Positions 32,495-43,007 are shown, counted from the first letter of the stretch. The stretch is DNA of 64,000 nucleotides from Perilla frutescens (GCA_026008535.1 BRKX01000003.1:28510001-28574000), one strand, 5' to 3'. Numbers and translations: made by a program. The notes: generated from the sequence alone by a model not told the origin.

Positions 32495-33864
32495 TGGTGC
32501 GTCGTTTTTCACCAAAAATAAATGTTCCGACTTTCGTCGGCAAGCCCACACTGCAGAGTACAGTGGCGAGCAGGATCGTCTCCCAAAGGACCGGCGAGGA
32601 TTACTTTTGACTTTCAGTCTGCGTGCCCAAACCTCCAGAATCGCGTGAATTTTATAACAAAATAAATTGAAGAATGAAATAACAAACTAAAGAAAATACT
32701 TATGCAAACGAACTGAATTAAATCAATGATTAAAAGGGTATTCCGGATCCAACGGACTCCACTCCACTTATAACACCGATCACAGATGCAAGAATTAATT
32801 AATCAAGACATGCAAATCGGTTATAGTCACCGAAGACGCTTCTGACATGACCTCATCTCTCCATATTGTTTCGATAATTAAGAAGACGCTTCATTAATTA
32901 CTTCCCTAATCGACTGACAACTGTAAGAGACGCTCTATAAGTTTAATGAGCCAACAGCAATGAGCACGAGAAAGACCCGATTCTTAAATTACAGACTCTG
33001 ACGCAGGACTGTAAAATTAACTCTGTTATTCCCCTAGTTATTTGAGCAACCGTTTTACCACTTATTAAACCTAAACCACGATTACGTATGGCCGATTTAA
33101 ATTGGCTAGTAATTAATCACAACCTACCAAATATTTGCAACTACTCGGTAGACTTAGAACAATTACGACCCGAAATCCAAGAATAACAGATACATGCATC
33201 AATTAATTATGAACAAACAATTAGATCTCACAGTTATATAAGTGGAGCTTCATCGTCGTCACCGGAATACGAGTAGTTTAGCTACGTTGCATGCTATAAT
33301 CGAACAGCAAGAAGTTGTATAATTGCGATATGATATCGAGAGAAAAGAAGAGAAATAAAACTGAATTAAAACTGATCGCCGCTGCGTTCTTGCGTTTCTA
33401 GCGTGAATTAATGAATGAATTAAAACTAGAATCCTAATATATATCTTCTACCTTTAAGAGATAGAGTTCTAGAAGGAAGTAAAAACCTAATCTAGATAAA
33501 CTTGGAAATTTCCATGCAAGATACTTCAAAAGGCGGTGGAGAAGAGCTTTTCCGCGTCCAGGTTAATTCGTGGGCCGAGAATTAGTTCAGCAAGCCCCAA
33601 AACGCGTTCTGGACTGGGCTTCCAGATTTCTGCTTCAATTATCCTGCTGCATGCCCTTGCAGCTCGGTCTGCTCAAACTTCTTCCTTTTCTTTACTTGAA
33701 TCTTTTCTTGCACCAAAACCTTCCTCTTTTCTCCACTTTTACACCACATCTCTACACAACTCAACAACATATCAAAGCACCCAAAATACACAAATATAGG
33801 GTAAATAAAGAGGAGAAAAGACACCAAAAGCTCATGATAATAACAGGTAGAATACGTCCCATCA
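32495..33864 (-). repeat. Athila-type 5' LTR
   Basis: 1370 bp, partner of 26836-28205, with no indel between them. Confidence 0.95.
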
Positions 33865-33869
33865 GTACT

Positions 33870-35765
33870 CGATTAAGAATATATACTGCGGTCTTTAAGG
33901 CTTCTCCCCAAAGTGACTCAGGTAAGGATGAATGACAAATCATACTCCTTATTATATTCTTAAGAGTTCGATTTCATCGTTCTGCAACACCATTCATGCT
34001 AAATTTTCCTGGCATTGTGTATTGCGGAACAATTCCACATTCTTTGAGGAAAGTGCAAAGGGTCCTGGACGTTGTTCTCCTGATCTATCATATCATCCAT
34101 AGTATTCACCTCCACGATCCGATTTGACAGCCTTAATTTTCTTTCCAAGTTGAAGTTCAACTTCAGCTTTGAAAGATTTGAAAACGTCCAAGGATTGAGA
34201 CTTCTCATGAATTAAATATAGATAACCGAATCTAGAGTAATCGTCTATGAACGTAATAAAAAATCTCTGCCCATTCCAAGATGTCGTAGGGAATGGACCA
34301 CAGATATTAGTGTGAATCAGTTCTAAGACATCCTTAGCTCTTTCGGCTTCTAATTTCCTCATGTTTGTTCGTTTCCCTTTGATGCACTCAACACAGACTT
34401 GAAAATCTGCTAGATCTAAAGGATCAAGGATTCCATCAGACACAAGCCTGTGTATTCTTTGTTTAGAAATGTGCCATAAGCGCTTGTGCCACAAAATAGC
34501 AGAATCCCCATTAAATTTTCTCTTTATACCTTTTGAACAAGTTTGCAGTATAATGTTATGGGAACTCACAACATCAAGCATATAAAGATTATCATGCAAA
34601 GAGCCATCACCAATAAGATTTGAATTTTGAAAGAGACTAACTTTATTATTTCCAAAAGACCAGGAAAATCCCAGTTTATCCAAAACGGAAATAGAAATCA
34701 AATTCCGTCTGAAAGATGGTACAACGAATGTGTCAAACAAATCCAAATGAAAACCACTCTTTAAATGTAATCTAAATGTTCTTATAGCTTCTACTGCAAC
34801 TTTATTGCTATTGCCCACAAAGATGAATCTTTCAGCATCACTTGGCGGTCGGCTCCACAGGCAACCCTGCAAGGACACACTTATGTGAGTAGTAGCACCA
34901 GAATCTACCCACCAAGTATCTTCAGGTACAAAGGTCAAATTAACCTTAGAATAAACTAAAGTTAGAAGTGTACCCTTCTTTGCACGCTAGGCGGCGTACT
35001 TGAGGCAGTCTTTCTTAAAGTGTCCCGCCTTTTTGCAGAAGTGACATTTATCATTATCAGGATCTATCTTTTACTTCTTCTGCTCGGGAACAGTTACCGC
35101 AATACCCTTAGTTCCCTTTCTTTTCTTGTTATGAGAGGTAAATGCCAAGTGAGCACTTTCAATCTTATCTCTATGATGTCTATCTTCTTCTTGCACACAG
35201 TGAGATATAAGCTCATTAAGAGACCATTTGTCCTTTTGAGTATTATAACTCACTTTGAATTGCCCAAAATGTGCAAGAAGAGAGATCAAAACTAAGTGCA
35301 TGAGCAAGTCATCAGACAACTCTAACTTTAGTGTCTTTAGTTTTAATGCAAGATTAGACATCTCCATAATGTACTCCATAATGTTCCCTTTGCCAGTGTA
35401 CCGTATGGAGACAAGTTTAGCCAAAAGACTGCTTACCTCTAATTTTTCATTCTTGGCAAAGTACTATTCAACAGCCTCAAGGAACGCTTTGGCATTCTCA
35501 CTCTTAGCAAGGGAGCCCCGAAACACTTCTGGAATGGAGCGCTTCATGATCATCAAGCACATTCGGTTTGATCGATCCCACTTTTCAATTTTAACCTCTT
35601 TCGGGTCATCCGTAGTGGGAGAGCCATATCCAAATCCATACAACCGAGAATAATTTCTACGGTTTCTTTCCAAACCTTAAAATTCGCCCCACTTAGCATT
35701 GGGATGTTATTAACTTGAGCAGAGACATTTGTAACTGTAGCAACAGAAACTAAAACAGAGAACAA
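33870..35765 (-). pseudogene. Copia-3 gag, protease and integrase N-terminal part
   Basis: Read leftwards: a gag start near VNNIPMLSGANFKVW (about 35720), a gag body broken by a frameshift (about 35640) and a stop near 35464, a zinc knuckle CHFCKKAGHFKKDC (about 35005-35050), protease WWVDSGATTHIS (about 34920), GAG-pre-integrase WHKRLWHIS, and integrase FIDDYSRFGYLY with SDRGGEYYG (about 34100). Stops at about 35068, 34988 and 34093 disable it. The integrase frame is cut at ILNRV by the Athila-type element and continues at 26835. Confidence 0.85.
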
Positions 35766-36436
35766 TTACAAACATACTCACATAAGAGACATGTCATAAA
35801 ATAAATCAGACATGAATGAGTAAAACAAATTAGGGACCCATCTCAAGATACATAGTACAACATTAATCTTCGTCTATGGACAAATAATTAATTGCAGTGG
35901 TAATCTTGGTGTAACGATCAAGTACTGATAATAAGTTCTGTCAAACAAAAGTCTATCTATGGACGGACTAGTATTCACATGAAAACCCGTATAATTATCA
36001 CATACTTATCATCACATGTGTGTTATTATTTGGCCAAATTGTGTCTTCCTAGGGGCCGAGCACGGAACGCATAAATAATACCACACACCATCTATGTAAT
36101 TCCAATAAAGTTGATCTCCACACAGAGGTTACTATGGCAACATTATGTTTTGATTAACAATATTGAATATTACTAGACCAATTAAGTAAGACATAACAAT
36201 TAAAATATATTTAATTTTAGCTTAATTATACGGCATTAACATGCCTCCTCAATTCAATCTTTATTTTAATAGAATAACTATTAAAACATAATTCGAAAAA
36301 GAAGTTGCCAATAAAGCAACAACTTATATAATTCAAAAAACTGCACCATCTTTTAATAAATTATAAAGCATCGCAGACTCAGATAACATAGCCGACATAT
36401 ACATTAAGACTTGATAAATTAAAGCATACTGATAAT
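35766..36436. other. Copia-3 leader; 5' LTR and PBS missing
   Basis: About 670 bp of AT-rich sequence lie upstream of copia-3 gag. Neither the 519-bp LTR nor a TGGTATCA-type PBS is found before copia-2 coding resumes at about 36437, so the 5' end of copia-3 has been deleted. No gene is seen. Confidence 0.6.
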
Positions 36437-36719
36437 ATCCTAGCTGAAATTCCAGTGTGGGGGGCTTCATCAGCTCCTGTTTCGCTGCACTGTGATTCAC
36501 AAGCTGCAATTAGTGTTGCAAAAAATAGTGTCTACACCAGAAAGATGAGACATATCCGTCTAAGACATGTTATAATGAAATAATTGCTGAAATATGGAGT
36601 TGTATCATTAGACTATGTGAAGTCTGAAAGAAATCTTGCCGATCCACTCATGAAGGGTCTTCCAAAGAAACTTGTGTTAGATTCCTCGAAAGGAATAGGT
36701 TTGAGACCTGTTGTCTAAG
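36437..36719 (+). pseudogene. Copia-2 RNase H C-terminal part (resumes after copia-3)
   Basis: The frame resumes with LAEIPVWG directly following WLRNL at 23785. It continues through SLHCDSQAAISVAKN, MRHIRLRHV, DYVKSERNLADPLMKGLPK and a final stop at 36717. One in-frame TAA (about 36580) is present. The close fit of the two ends shows that 12.65 kb of copia-3 plus Athila-type DNA was inserted here. Confidence 0.9.
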
Positions 36720-37347
36720 AGTACATGCAGTGGATACCTTCAACAGGTCAAATGAAGCTGTATTTGTTCTTAAACTTGGTTTTAACTCTTTTGAGATATT
36801 TTTTAAAGATCAGATTAATATACCATAGCCCTTGTTAGGTGATCCTATTGAGAAGGATTTGATGGTTATATGATTTTTTAAGCCATAGCCCGAGTTTGGG
36901 TGGTCCTGGGTGATGGATCTGATGGTTGTTGTGTGATACATGAGATTGTATCAATTGAATCGAGAGGTTAAGCTTATGGATCTTAATGATTTGTTGCTAT
37001 TCTTTTGTGCTATTGAGACGCATGTGTTATAAATCACCTACGTGAGTGTGAAGAGGTGGCTCTCTTCTATGAAAGACTTAGTCTTTCTAGAGCACTCGTC
37101 AGTTCCCGAGATTGTGTATAAGCCAATTTCTTTTGTGTTATTTCGCGGAGATGCTTTGAATTTTATGGAATTGATGTGTGATGTGGGGGCATACTTCATG
37201 ATTCCATTAAGTTCAAGTGTAATACACTTACTGGATCATTTTGTGTGGCCTCATTCAAAAGGTGTTAATTTAAGGTTGAAAGACTATTAACACTTGATAT
37301 TTGATTCCTCAGTTGCTCATTCTTCGTCTTTCTAGCTGGATTGCCAC
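36720..37347 (+). other. Copia-2 3' untranslated region
   Basis: About 630 bp between the pol stop and the polypurine tract. A related word, CCATAGCCC, occurs twice (about 36823 and 36881). No gene is seen. Confidence 0.6.
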
Positions 37348-37359
37348 TTGTGGAGGATT
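37348..37359 (+). promoter_or_regulatory. Copia-2 polypurine tract
   Basis: CTTGTGGAGGAT directly precedes the LTR start TGTTGGAATTGG. Confidence 0.75.
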
Positions 37360-37864
37360 GTTGGAATTGGCAACCAGTTTTTTGGGCTTTGTTTCTATAT
37401 TGGGCTACCTATTTTCGTGGGCTTCTTTTGTATCCAATTTATTTATTTTGAATAATCTTCCTTTGACTGAGCCAACCCTATTTTCTTTAGTTGAATCAGT
37501 CTTCCAGCAGTTTTGTGCAGATAAGGAAATCAAATTTTGAGGAACACGATCAGTTTGTTGGAACGTGCTCTAGAGTACATTTTTCCTCTATTTAAGTTGT
37601 TCTTATTTAATCTGGATCATCGAAATTTACCTCTGCCATTCTTCCTCATTTTCCCTTTCTTTTTGAGCGACTGTTCTCGGCATCTCCAGTTCGTCCGCCA
37701 TGAATGCACACGTCAGCTGAATGTTGTGTAAATATTGGGAAGCATCGGTTCATAGACTTGCATCAAGAGGGTCTGCCGAAATCGCTTTTTAAGATAGTGG
37801 TTCCAACCACGGCACAACAATTTTTGAGTTATTCATTCCTTGATTTTTGTCATCTTCTCTAACA
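37360..37864 (+). repeat. Copia-2 3' LTR
   Basis: About 505 bp from TGTTGGAATT to TTCTCTAACA, preceded by a polypurine tract. It holds a TATTTAAG promoter-like box at about 37588 and a GTGGTT-CC-AACCAC hairpin near 37799. The inverted words TCGCTTTTTAA (about 37783) and TTAAAAAGCGA (about 37866) flank the LTR end. The partner LTR would be beyond the left edge. Confidence 0.7.
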
Positions 37865-37883
37865 ATTTAAAAAGCGACTTTCA

Positions 37884-38336
37884 ATGGCCTCCCTTACTCC
37901 TCGATCCTTGCCTGACTTATCGAAATTGGAGGTTTTAGACAGAACCAACTACAGACGATGGTCTCAAAAACTTCTCATATTCTTCGAACAACTCGAAGTC
38001 GATTATGTTCTCTCCTCCAAATCTCCCGAAGGATTAGAATCAGTAATCATCTCGTCTGAACCTTGCCTGACTTATCGAACTAGAGATAAAAATTCAGATG
38101 ATAATTTTTTCGAACCTGCTGTGATGGTGGTCGTCGATGACTTGCTCTCCAATTTGCAGGTTGCAGTGAGGGAAATGAGGGAGGAAGACAACCTGCAACG
38201 CATTCTCCAATTTGCAGAAATGAGGATGGAGATAAGAGAGAAAGTGAGGTGGGGAAGAAAGAAGGGGGCTACGGGTGGTTGTAGTCACTTCGAGTCGGGA
38301 AGGATGGTGGTCGTTGACGACGAGCAGTGGGCATAA
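37884..38336 (+). pseudogene. Copia gag N-terminal fragment fused to unrelated sequence
   Basis: ATG 37884 opens a 150-codon frame. The first 45 or so residues (LSKLEVLDRTNYRRWSQKLL, FFEQLEVDYVL) are the start of a gag of the copia-2 lineage. From about 38070 the sequence no longer looks like gag. It is charged (REMREEDNLQRILQFAEMRM), and the words GATGGTGGTCGTCGATGAC and GATGGTGGTCGTTGACGAC are repeated. Only 19 bp separate the LTR end from the ATG, and no PBS is present, so this is not a normal 5' end. Whether the chimera is expressed is unknown. Confidence 0.6.
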
Positions 38337-38569
38337 CCGGAGAAGAAGACGCATGCGGCAACTCTCTGCTGGAGAAGAAATGTAGGGATTCTTATTTTTC
38401 TTTTTTCTTTTTTAATTTAATTTTTATATTTTATTTTTATTAAGTAAAACATTAATTTTTGAAGTGAAGGATATCAATGTAAATGTGTGTGTTTCATTGA
38501 GTAAAATATGTAGTGCTTTGAATAAGTGAAGTACAAAAAGTGAAATTTATAGTGCAAATGTCAATTTCC

Positions 38570-38632
<63 letters not shown>

Positions 38633-39096
38633 GTGATAAATATATTAATTAGTCTATTGTTTATATATTATTTCAGTAAATAAATTATTTTTAGAATGAA
38701 ATAATATATTTTCAAAGAAAATCATAAATTTATAAATATATATTTAAAAAAAAAAGCAGTTTCATTAAAACAAGTGAGCCTTGACAATGTTTATAAATAA
38801 AGCAATTTAATTTAAATCAATATATTATAAACGTATCAAACTTAAATTTGACAATAACTAGATTCACTCAGCTCGACTCGACCCGACCGGATTATAGCAC
38901 GTGTGATCAGGTTAACGTACCCTAGACCGTTATGAATTGTGGCACGAGCTCATGCCTCATGCCACGGTAGGTGAGTAACGTTGCAAGGAATTAAAGAACC
39001 GCCGAAGCTTCTTACGCCGACGTCCGTACACACACACTAGCTATATATTGTGTTTAAATGAGTTTTTTTTTTTTCATGTTTAATTCATTGATGCAG
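38337..39096. other. AT-rich intergenic tract with (TTA)n microsatellite
   Basis: No gene is seen. A (TTA)n microsatellite of about 21 units occupies roughly 38570-38632. The part at 38860-39040 is GC-richer but has no readable product. Confidence 0.7.
38570..38632. repeat. (TTA)n microsatellite, about 21 units
   Basis: An uninterrupted TTA repeat of about 62 bp, likely length-polymorphic. Confidence 0.95.
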
Positions 39097-40195
39097 AACT
39101 TGACTAGATGGGGAAGGGCGTTGCTCGAATCGTCGCAGGTTCAGAGCGCTGCGAATTCGGATTGGAAACAAATGGTTCGAGTTAGCTGCAACTGCTGCTT
39201 TGCTTTTGGTTTATTTTTTTCTTATTTTTAGTGAGTTTTAGTGCTAATCTTGATTACTAGTGTGTTAGATATTGTTATAGAACTAGAATAGAGAAACAAA
39301 TTAAAATGTTGAAGTGACAAAATATATAGAAAAAGAAGTGATCACAACATATGATCGATTTTAGCCGATTGTTGTGATATTTTTTTCATCAGTTCTTTTC
39401 TTCCAAATGAATATGCATGTGTATATATAGGTTTCAAAATCTGAAATATAGATGGGACTTTTTAAATTTAGTATATTGTTTTTGGAATTCAAGATCCTAG
39501 ACAGAGATACATGAGAGTGATGAAATGACTAAAATCTATGATGAAGGAATAGTTTCTCAGTTTTACATTCCATTATGCTGGTTTTAGGTATTAGTGCTTG
39601 CCCTCTTAACCTGGTATGGAATATTGGATGTTTAATTTCCAATGTGCAGTATGCTTTTTCCCCCCTTCTTTCGTGGATAGATGCCATAGCCTATAGTGAA
39701 GCTGGAGGAGGCACTGGTTATTGATCTAACTAAGGTCATAAATCACTCTGGTGTCTTGGAAATGCGTACATGTCCAATGCATTTCTCATTCCCAATGTCG
39801 ATGAGGCTGAGGGAGGCGGCCCAGTACTTGGAGCAAGCATATCAACCGGTAGATTCAGTTCAAATGAATCCATTTACTCTCTTAGTTGTGTTTGGTAAAT
39901 TGATTTGTGTTTTCATTCTTGTTGCTGCAGGAACCCCAAAATGAAGTAAATCAGAAATTTGTACAAGTGGTTTCCTAGGTATTCATTCTTTAGTGCTCCA
40001 TGAATCTTGATGCCTGACTAAGGTCTTTCGTATTATCCTGAGTTCCACATGGAGATCTTCGCCTTAATGTTTTTGCTCTTGTACAGCAACATGGTATAAA
40101 GAAGAGCAGCAGTAGTGATCTCAAATATGACATCTGTGGATGGGTAGTCCTAGTAATTACCATTATTTCATGGACGGGGTCTCCAAAATCTTGAC
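39097..40195 (+). pseudogene. TOM20: TOM20 mitochondrial import receptor pseudogene
   Basis: Five exon-like blocks match plant TOM20, a tail-anchored outer-membrane receptor for mitochondrial presequences. After a pyrimidine-rich acceptor, 39097-39181 reads NLTRWGRALLESSQ. About 39680-39858 reads KLEEALVIDLTK, then in another frame LWCLGNAYMSNAFLIP, then EAAQYLEQAYQP. About 39931-39978 reads EPQNEVNQKF. About 40037-40061 reads PEFHMEI. About 40087-40195 reads KKSSSSDLKYDICGW and a hydrophobic anchor VVLVITIISW. The order and exon pattern are those of TOM20. Exon 1, with its start, is missing, and frameshifts split the TPR-like region, so this is a truncated, dead copy that kept its introns. 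It was therefore not retroposed. Confidence 0.8.
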
Positions 40196-40615
40196 ATTCT
40201 TACTTCTGTTTCAACAGATTATAATATTTACTTCTAATTTTGACATTTTCTGGCCATTTTTTCCCATTTAATAACAATATCAATAAGTATGCGTATTGCT
40301 TTATCATGTACAATAATATATTAAATATTGAATGTTTTTGTTTACAAAAAACAAATTTGAATTCTTGCAATTCTAAAAATGCCATCTTTAAGCATTCATA
40401 GTCATATGATTAAACAAACTCATAACTCAATATGTATATACAGAGAAGAAAAAGCATATCATATATCATCTTTTTCATGAAATTATGTCCCTTCATTTAA
40501 GATGAAGAGACAGAAAGCCACATTACAAATCCTAAACCCCTATATTACATCCAAATCAAAATATAACAAACCAAGTTAACATTAAACCCAAACATTAGTC
40601 AATATCATCAACAAT
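40196..40615. other. TSO2 3' flank / intergenic
   Basis: AT-rich sequence downstream of the TSO2 stop (minus strand), with the probable 3' UTR next to 40615. No other feature is seen. Confidence 0.5.
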
Positions 40616-41608
40616 TCAGAAATCCTCATCCAACTTGAACACATGGTTGTCACCACCATGGCCGTTCAAGCTCGACATCACCGACGCCTTCTGATACTCA
40701 CCAACCCTTTTCTCGAAGAAATTAGTCTTACCCTGCAGACTGATCAACTCCATCCAATCAAAAGGATTCTGCACATTGTACAATTTCCCATACCCCAAAG
40801 AATTCAGCAATCTATCCGCTACAAACTCAATGTATTGACTCATCAAATCCCCATTCATCCCCACCAACGCGCAAGGCAGAGCATCACAAACAAACTCCCT
40901 CTCAATAGCAACCGCATCCGCCACAATCCCCTTCACCTTCTCCTCACTCAGCTTCATCTTCAACAATTTGTAAAGCAAACAAGCAAAATCACAATGCAAA
41001 CCTTCATCCCTTGAGATCAGCTCGTTCGAAAACGTCAGGCCCGGCATGAGCCCGCGCTTCTTCAGCCAGAAAATCGCGCAGAAGCTACCGGAGAAGAAAA
41101 TCCCCTCCACACACGCAAAGGCAACAATCCTCTCCGCGAACGACTCTGAACCATCGATCCAGCTGAGCGCCCAACTGGCCTTCCTCTCGACGCAAGGGAT
41201 AGTCTCGATCGCGCGGAAGAGGCGGCTCTTCTCGTCGGAGTCCTTGATGTAGGTTTCGAGGAGGAGGCTGTACATCTCAGAGTGGATGTTCTCGATGGCG
41301 ATCTGGAAGCCGTAGAAGGCGCGCGCCTCGGAGACCTGCACCTCCTTCATGAAGCGGCCGGCGAGATTCTCGAGAACGATGCCGTCGGAGGCGGCGAAGA
41401 AGGCGAGCACATGTTTGACGAAATGCTTCTCGTCGGAGGTGAGGGATTCCCAGTGACGCTGGTCTTGTGAGAGATCGACTTCCTCAGCCGTCCAAAAAGA
41501 GGCCTCTGCCTTCTTGTACATCTCCCAAATCTGAGGGTATTGAATCGGAAACATGCAGAAACGGTCGGGGTTGGGGGCCAAGAGGGGCTCTTCTGGAATT
41601 GAAGGCAT
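40616..41608 (-). CDS. TSO2: Ribonucleoside-diphosphate reductase small subunit (R2), TSO2 type
   Basis: This is the R2 subunit of class I ribonucleotide reductase. It holds the di-iron tyrosyl radical that the large subunit uses to turn NDPs into dNDPs for DNA synthesis. The 330 residues match plant TSO2/RNR2 in length and almost throughout. Iron ligands are Asp75, Glu106, His109, Glu168, Glu202 and His205, and the radical Tyr113 is present (HSEMYSLL). The C-terminus VFKLDEDF is the tail that docks on the large subunit. The gene has no intron, like Arabidopsis TSO2. The frame stays open upstream to an ATG at 41779, but the start at 41608 (MPSIPEEPLL) fits the family, and the upstream part is low-complexity and overlaps promoter motifs. 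It looks intact and is the only clear host gene here. Confidence 0.95.
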   Translation of the reverse strand: MPSIPEEPLLAPNPDRFCMFPIQYPQIWEMYKKAEASFWTAEEVDLSQDQRHWESLTSDEKHFVKHVLAFFAASDGIVLENLAGRFMKEVQVSEARAFYGFQIAIENIHSEMYSLLLETYIKDSDEKSRLFRAIETIPCVERKASWALSWIDGSESFAERIVAFACVEGIFFSGSFCAIFWLKKRGLMPGLTFSNELISRDEGLHCDFACLLYKLLKMKLSEEKVKGIVADAVAIEREFVCDALPCALVGMNGDLMSQYIEFVADRLLNSLGYGKLYNVQNPFDWMELISLQGKTNFFEKRVGEYQKASVMSSLNGHGGDNHVFKLDEDF

Positions 41609-41667
41609 TTTGGGAGGAATTGAAGAATGGAGTTTGGTTTGATGAGATGTGGAGTGGGGAATGGAGG

Positions 41668-41791
41668 AGTTTAAATAAGGGTTTGGGAAACATTTGGGGG
41701 GGCGGGAATTTGAAATGTTTTTGGAGAAGAAGCTTGCGAGGGACGCCTTGTTTTGGTTTTGGATTGGCGGGCGATTCATTTTCAGGCGCCA
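41668..41791 (-). promoter_or_regulatory. TSO2 proximal promoter: TATA-like box and E2F-like sites
   Basis: Reading away from the start codon on the minus strand, there is a TTATTTAAAC TATA-like box (41669-41678), TTCCCGCC (41701-41708), CCCGCCAA overlapping a CCAAT box (41763-41771) and GGCGCC (41786-41791). The GC-rich sites resemble E2F elements, which drive S-phase expression of plant R2 genes. The spacing of about 60 bp from TATA to ATG and about 25 bp from TATA to the first site is sensible. Function is inferred. Confidence 0.6.
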
Positions 41792-42795
41792 TTTTTTAAA
41801 AAAAAAATTTATTGCGATTGCGATTAGGGTTTCATTTCATTTTGAGGTACGTGTTGTGGGTTTTTCACGGCAAAATAATAAATAAACAAATAATATTTAT
41901 TTATGAGTATAATATGTGGGATAACTAGCTTTTAATATCTTATACTACTCTTCCACATTAATATTTTAATACTTGAATTATTGAAAAACTACTCAAAGCT
42001 ATTTTTGTTAATGAAATATGGTACCTAAAAAATTACATGATATTTTAATTTCTGAATTATTGAAAAACTACTCAATAGTTTATGCTACGTAATTTAATTT
42101 TCAGGTGCCGGAAAATAGCTCCGGTGATTGTGTTTGAGTAGTTTTTATTAAAATGTCATTTTTGAATATTATGTTATCATTATAATTTTGACAATAGTAT
42201 GGAATATTAAATTCTATCTTCCCAAATGGTTTGTGAAGGGAAAAAAATGGAGAATTAATTTAATGGTACATGTTAACTTTAGGAAATATTATGATTGAAT
42301 GACATGAAATATATTGTGTTTTAGGAAATAGTAAATTCCCTAAAATAGAATTAGGTGAAAAGTGGTTGAATAGTGGACAAAATTTTGAATTGTTTGAATA
42401 AAACTTGTGAGGGAAGCTGTGTGGATAAGTAAACAGCACGTGTTTAGGATATTTTGGGTATGGCGCGCAACGCTTTTTTGTTTAAATTCAAACAGTATCA
42501 ATAATCAATTATCAATCCAATATTTACGTTTTTCTTTTCTTTTCTTTTTTTGAGTTAGCAATTTATTTATTTACATGTTGAAAAACTGGCAACAAATTCA
42601 TTTTAAAACAAGGTGCATTAATCTGTTATTATAATTTTGAATTGGGAATTCAGATGCAGAGAATGCATCTGAGCTTCGAAAGGAAAATATATATAGCATT
42701 GTGGAAGAACCCTATTGTCTACATTTCATTTTTGGTTATTATGATTTTTTATATTTATTGAATGCTGTTTCACGTCTATCAACTAATATAAAAAG
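41792..42795. other. AT-rich intergenic region
   Basis: No gene is seen. A 30-bp stretch, TTGAATTATTGAAAAACTACTCAA-like, occurs near 41974 and 42053 and is followed by an inverted TTGAGTAGTTTTT at about 42134, which may be an old small MITE. Otherwise the sequence is featureless. Confidence 0.5.
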
Positions 42796-42803
42796 GGAAA
42801 ATG

Positions 42804-43000
42804 TTGTTCCTTTGGGGATAGTCTAGCGGTCCTCAAGTTCGATCCACCATCAATATCACTAGGTGTGAGTCTGTCACACCTGGTTTGCCAAGTGTGGTTT
42901 ATCTCCTTTGTGCAGATTTGCAAGCTATTACACATATGCGGGGTTTACTCAGTGCGCACCACGGTAGCGGCTGTGGATTACCCTCGACATCTAAAAAAAA
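42804..43000 (+). mobile_element. tRNA-derived SINE
   Basis: About 195 bp with an A box TAGTCTAGCGG (42819-42829), a B box AGTTCGATCC (42836-42845), a body containing GGTTTACTCAGTGCGCACC and a short A-tail (42993-43000). Imperfect direct repeats GGAAAATG (42796-42803) and GGAAATG (43001-43007) fit a target duplication. The A and B boxes are only about 6 bp apart, far closer than a tRNA promoter needs, so the copy is probably transcriptionally dead. Confidence 0.7.
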
Positions 43001-43007
43001 GGAAATG

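Larger units (their letters stand above)
26836..33864 (-). mobile_element. Non-autonomous Athila-type gypsy element (gag only)
   Basis: This 7029-bp element has two 1370-bp LTRs (26836-28205 and 32495-33864), a tRNA-Asp-type PBS, a gag frame and a polypurine tract, but no protease, reverse transcriptase, integrase or envelope sequence. About ten differences between LTRs (hand count, roughly 0.7%, nearly all transitions) show a fairly recent insertion. Complete ends with a perfect TSD show that it was mobilised, presumably by enzymes from an autonomous Athila relative. Confidence 0.92.
26831..33869. repeat. Target site duplication GTACT of the Athila-type element
   Basis: GTACT occurs at 26831-26835 and 33865-33869, flanking TGGTGCG and CCCATCA ends. 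Removing the element and one copy restores the copia-3 integrase frame across ILNRV. Confidence 0.95.

Noticed and set aside
41609..41779. 57-codon N-terminal extension of the R2 protein
   Set aside because: It is unlike any R2 N-terminus I know, is rich in Ser/Pro/Asn, and overlaps TATA-like and E2F-like promoter words. Plant R2 proteins start at MPS.PEEPLL.
42814..42846. Possible tRNA gene
   Set aside because: A and B boxes are too close, no cloverleaf can be formed, and the context (A-tail, target repeats) is a SINE.
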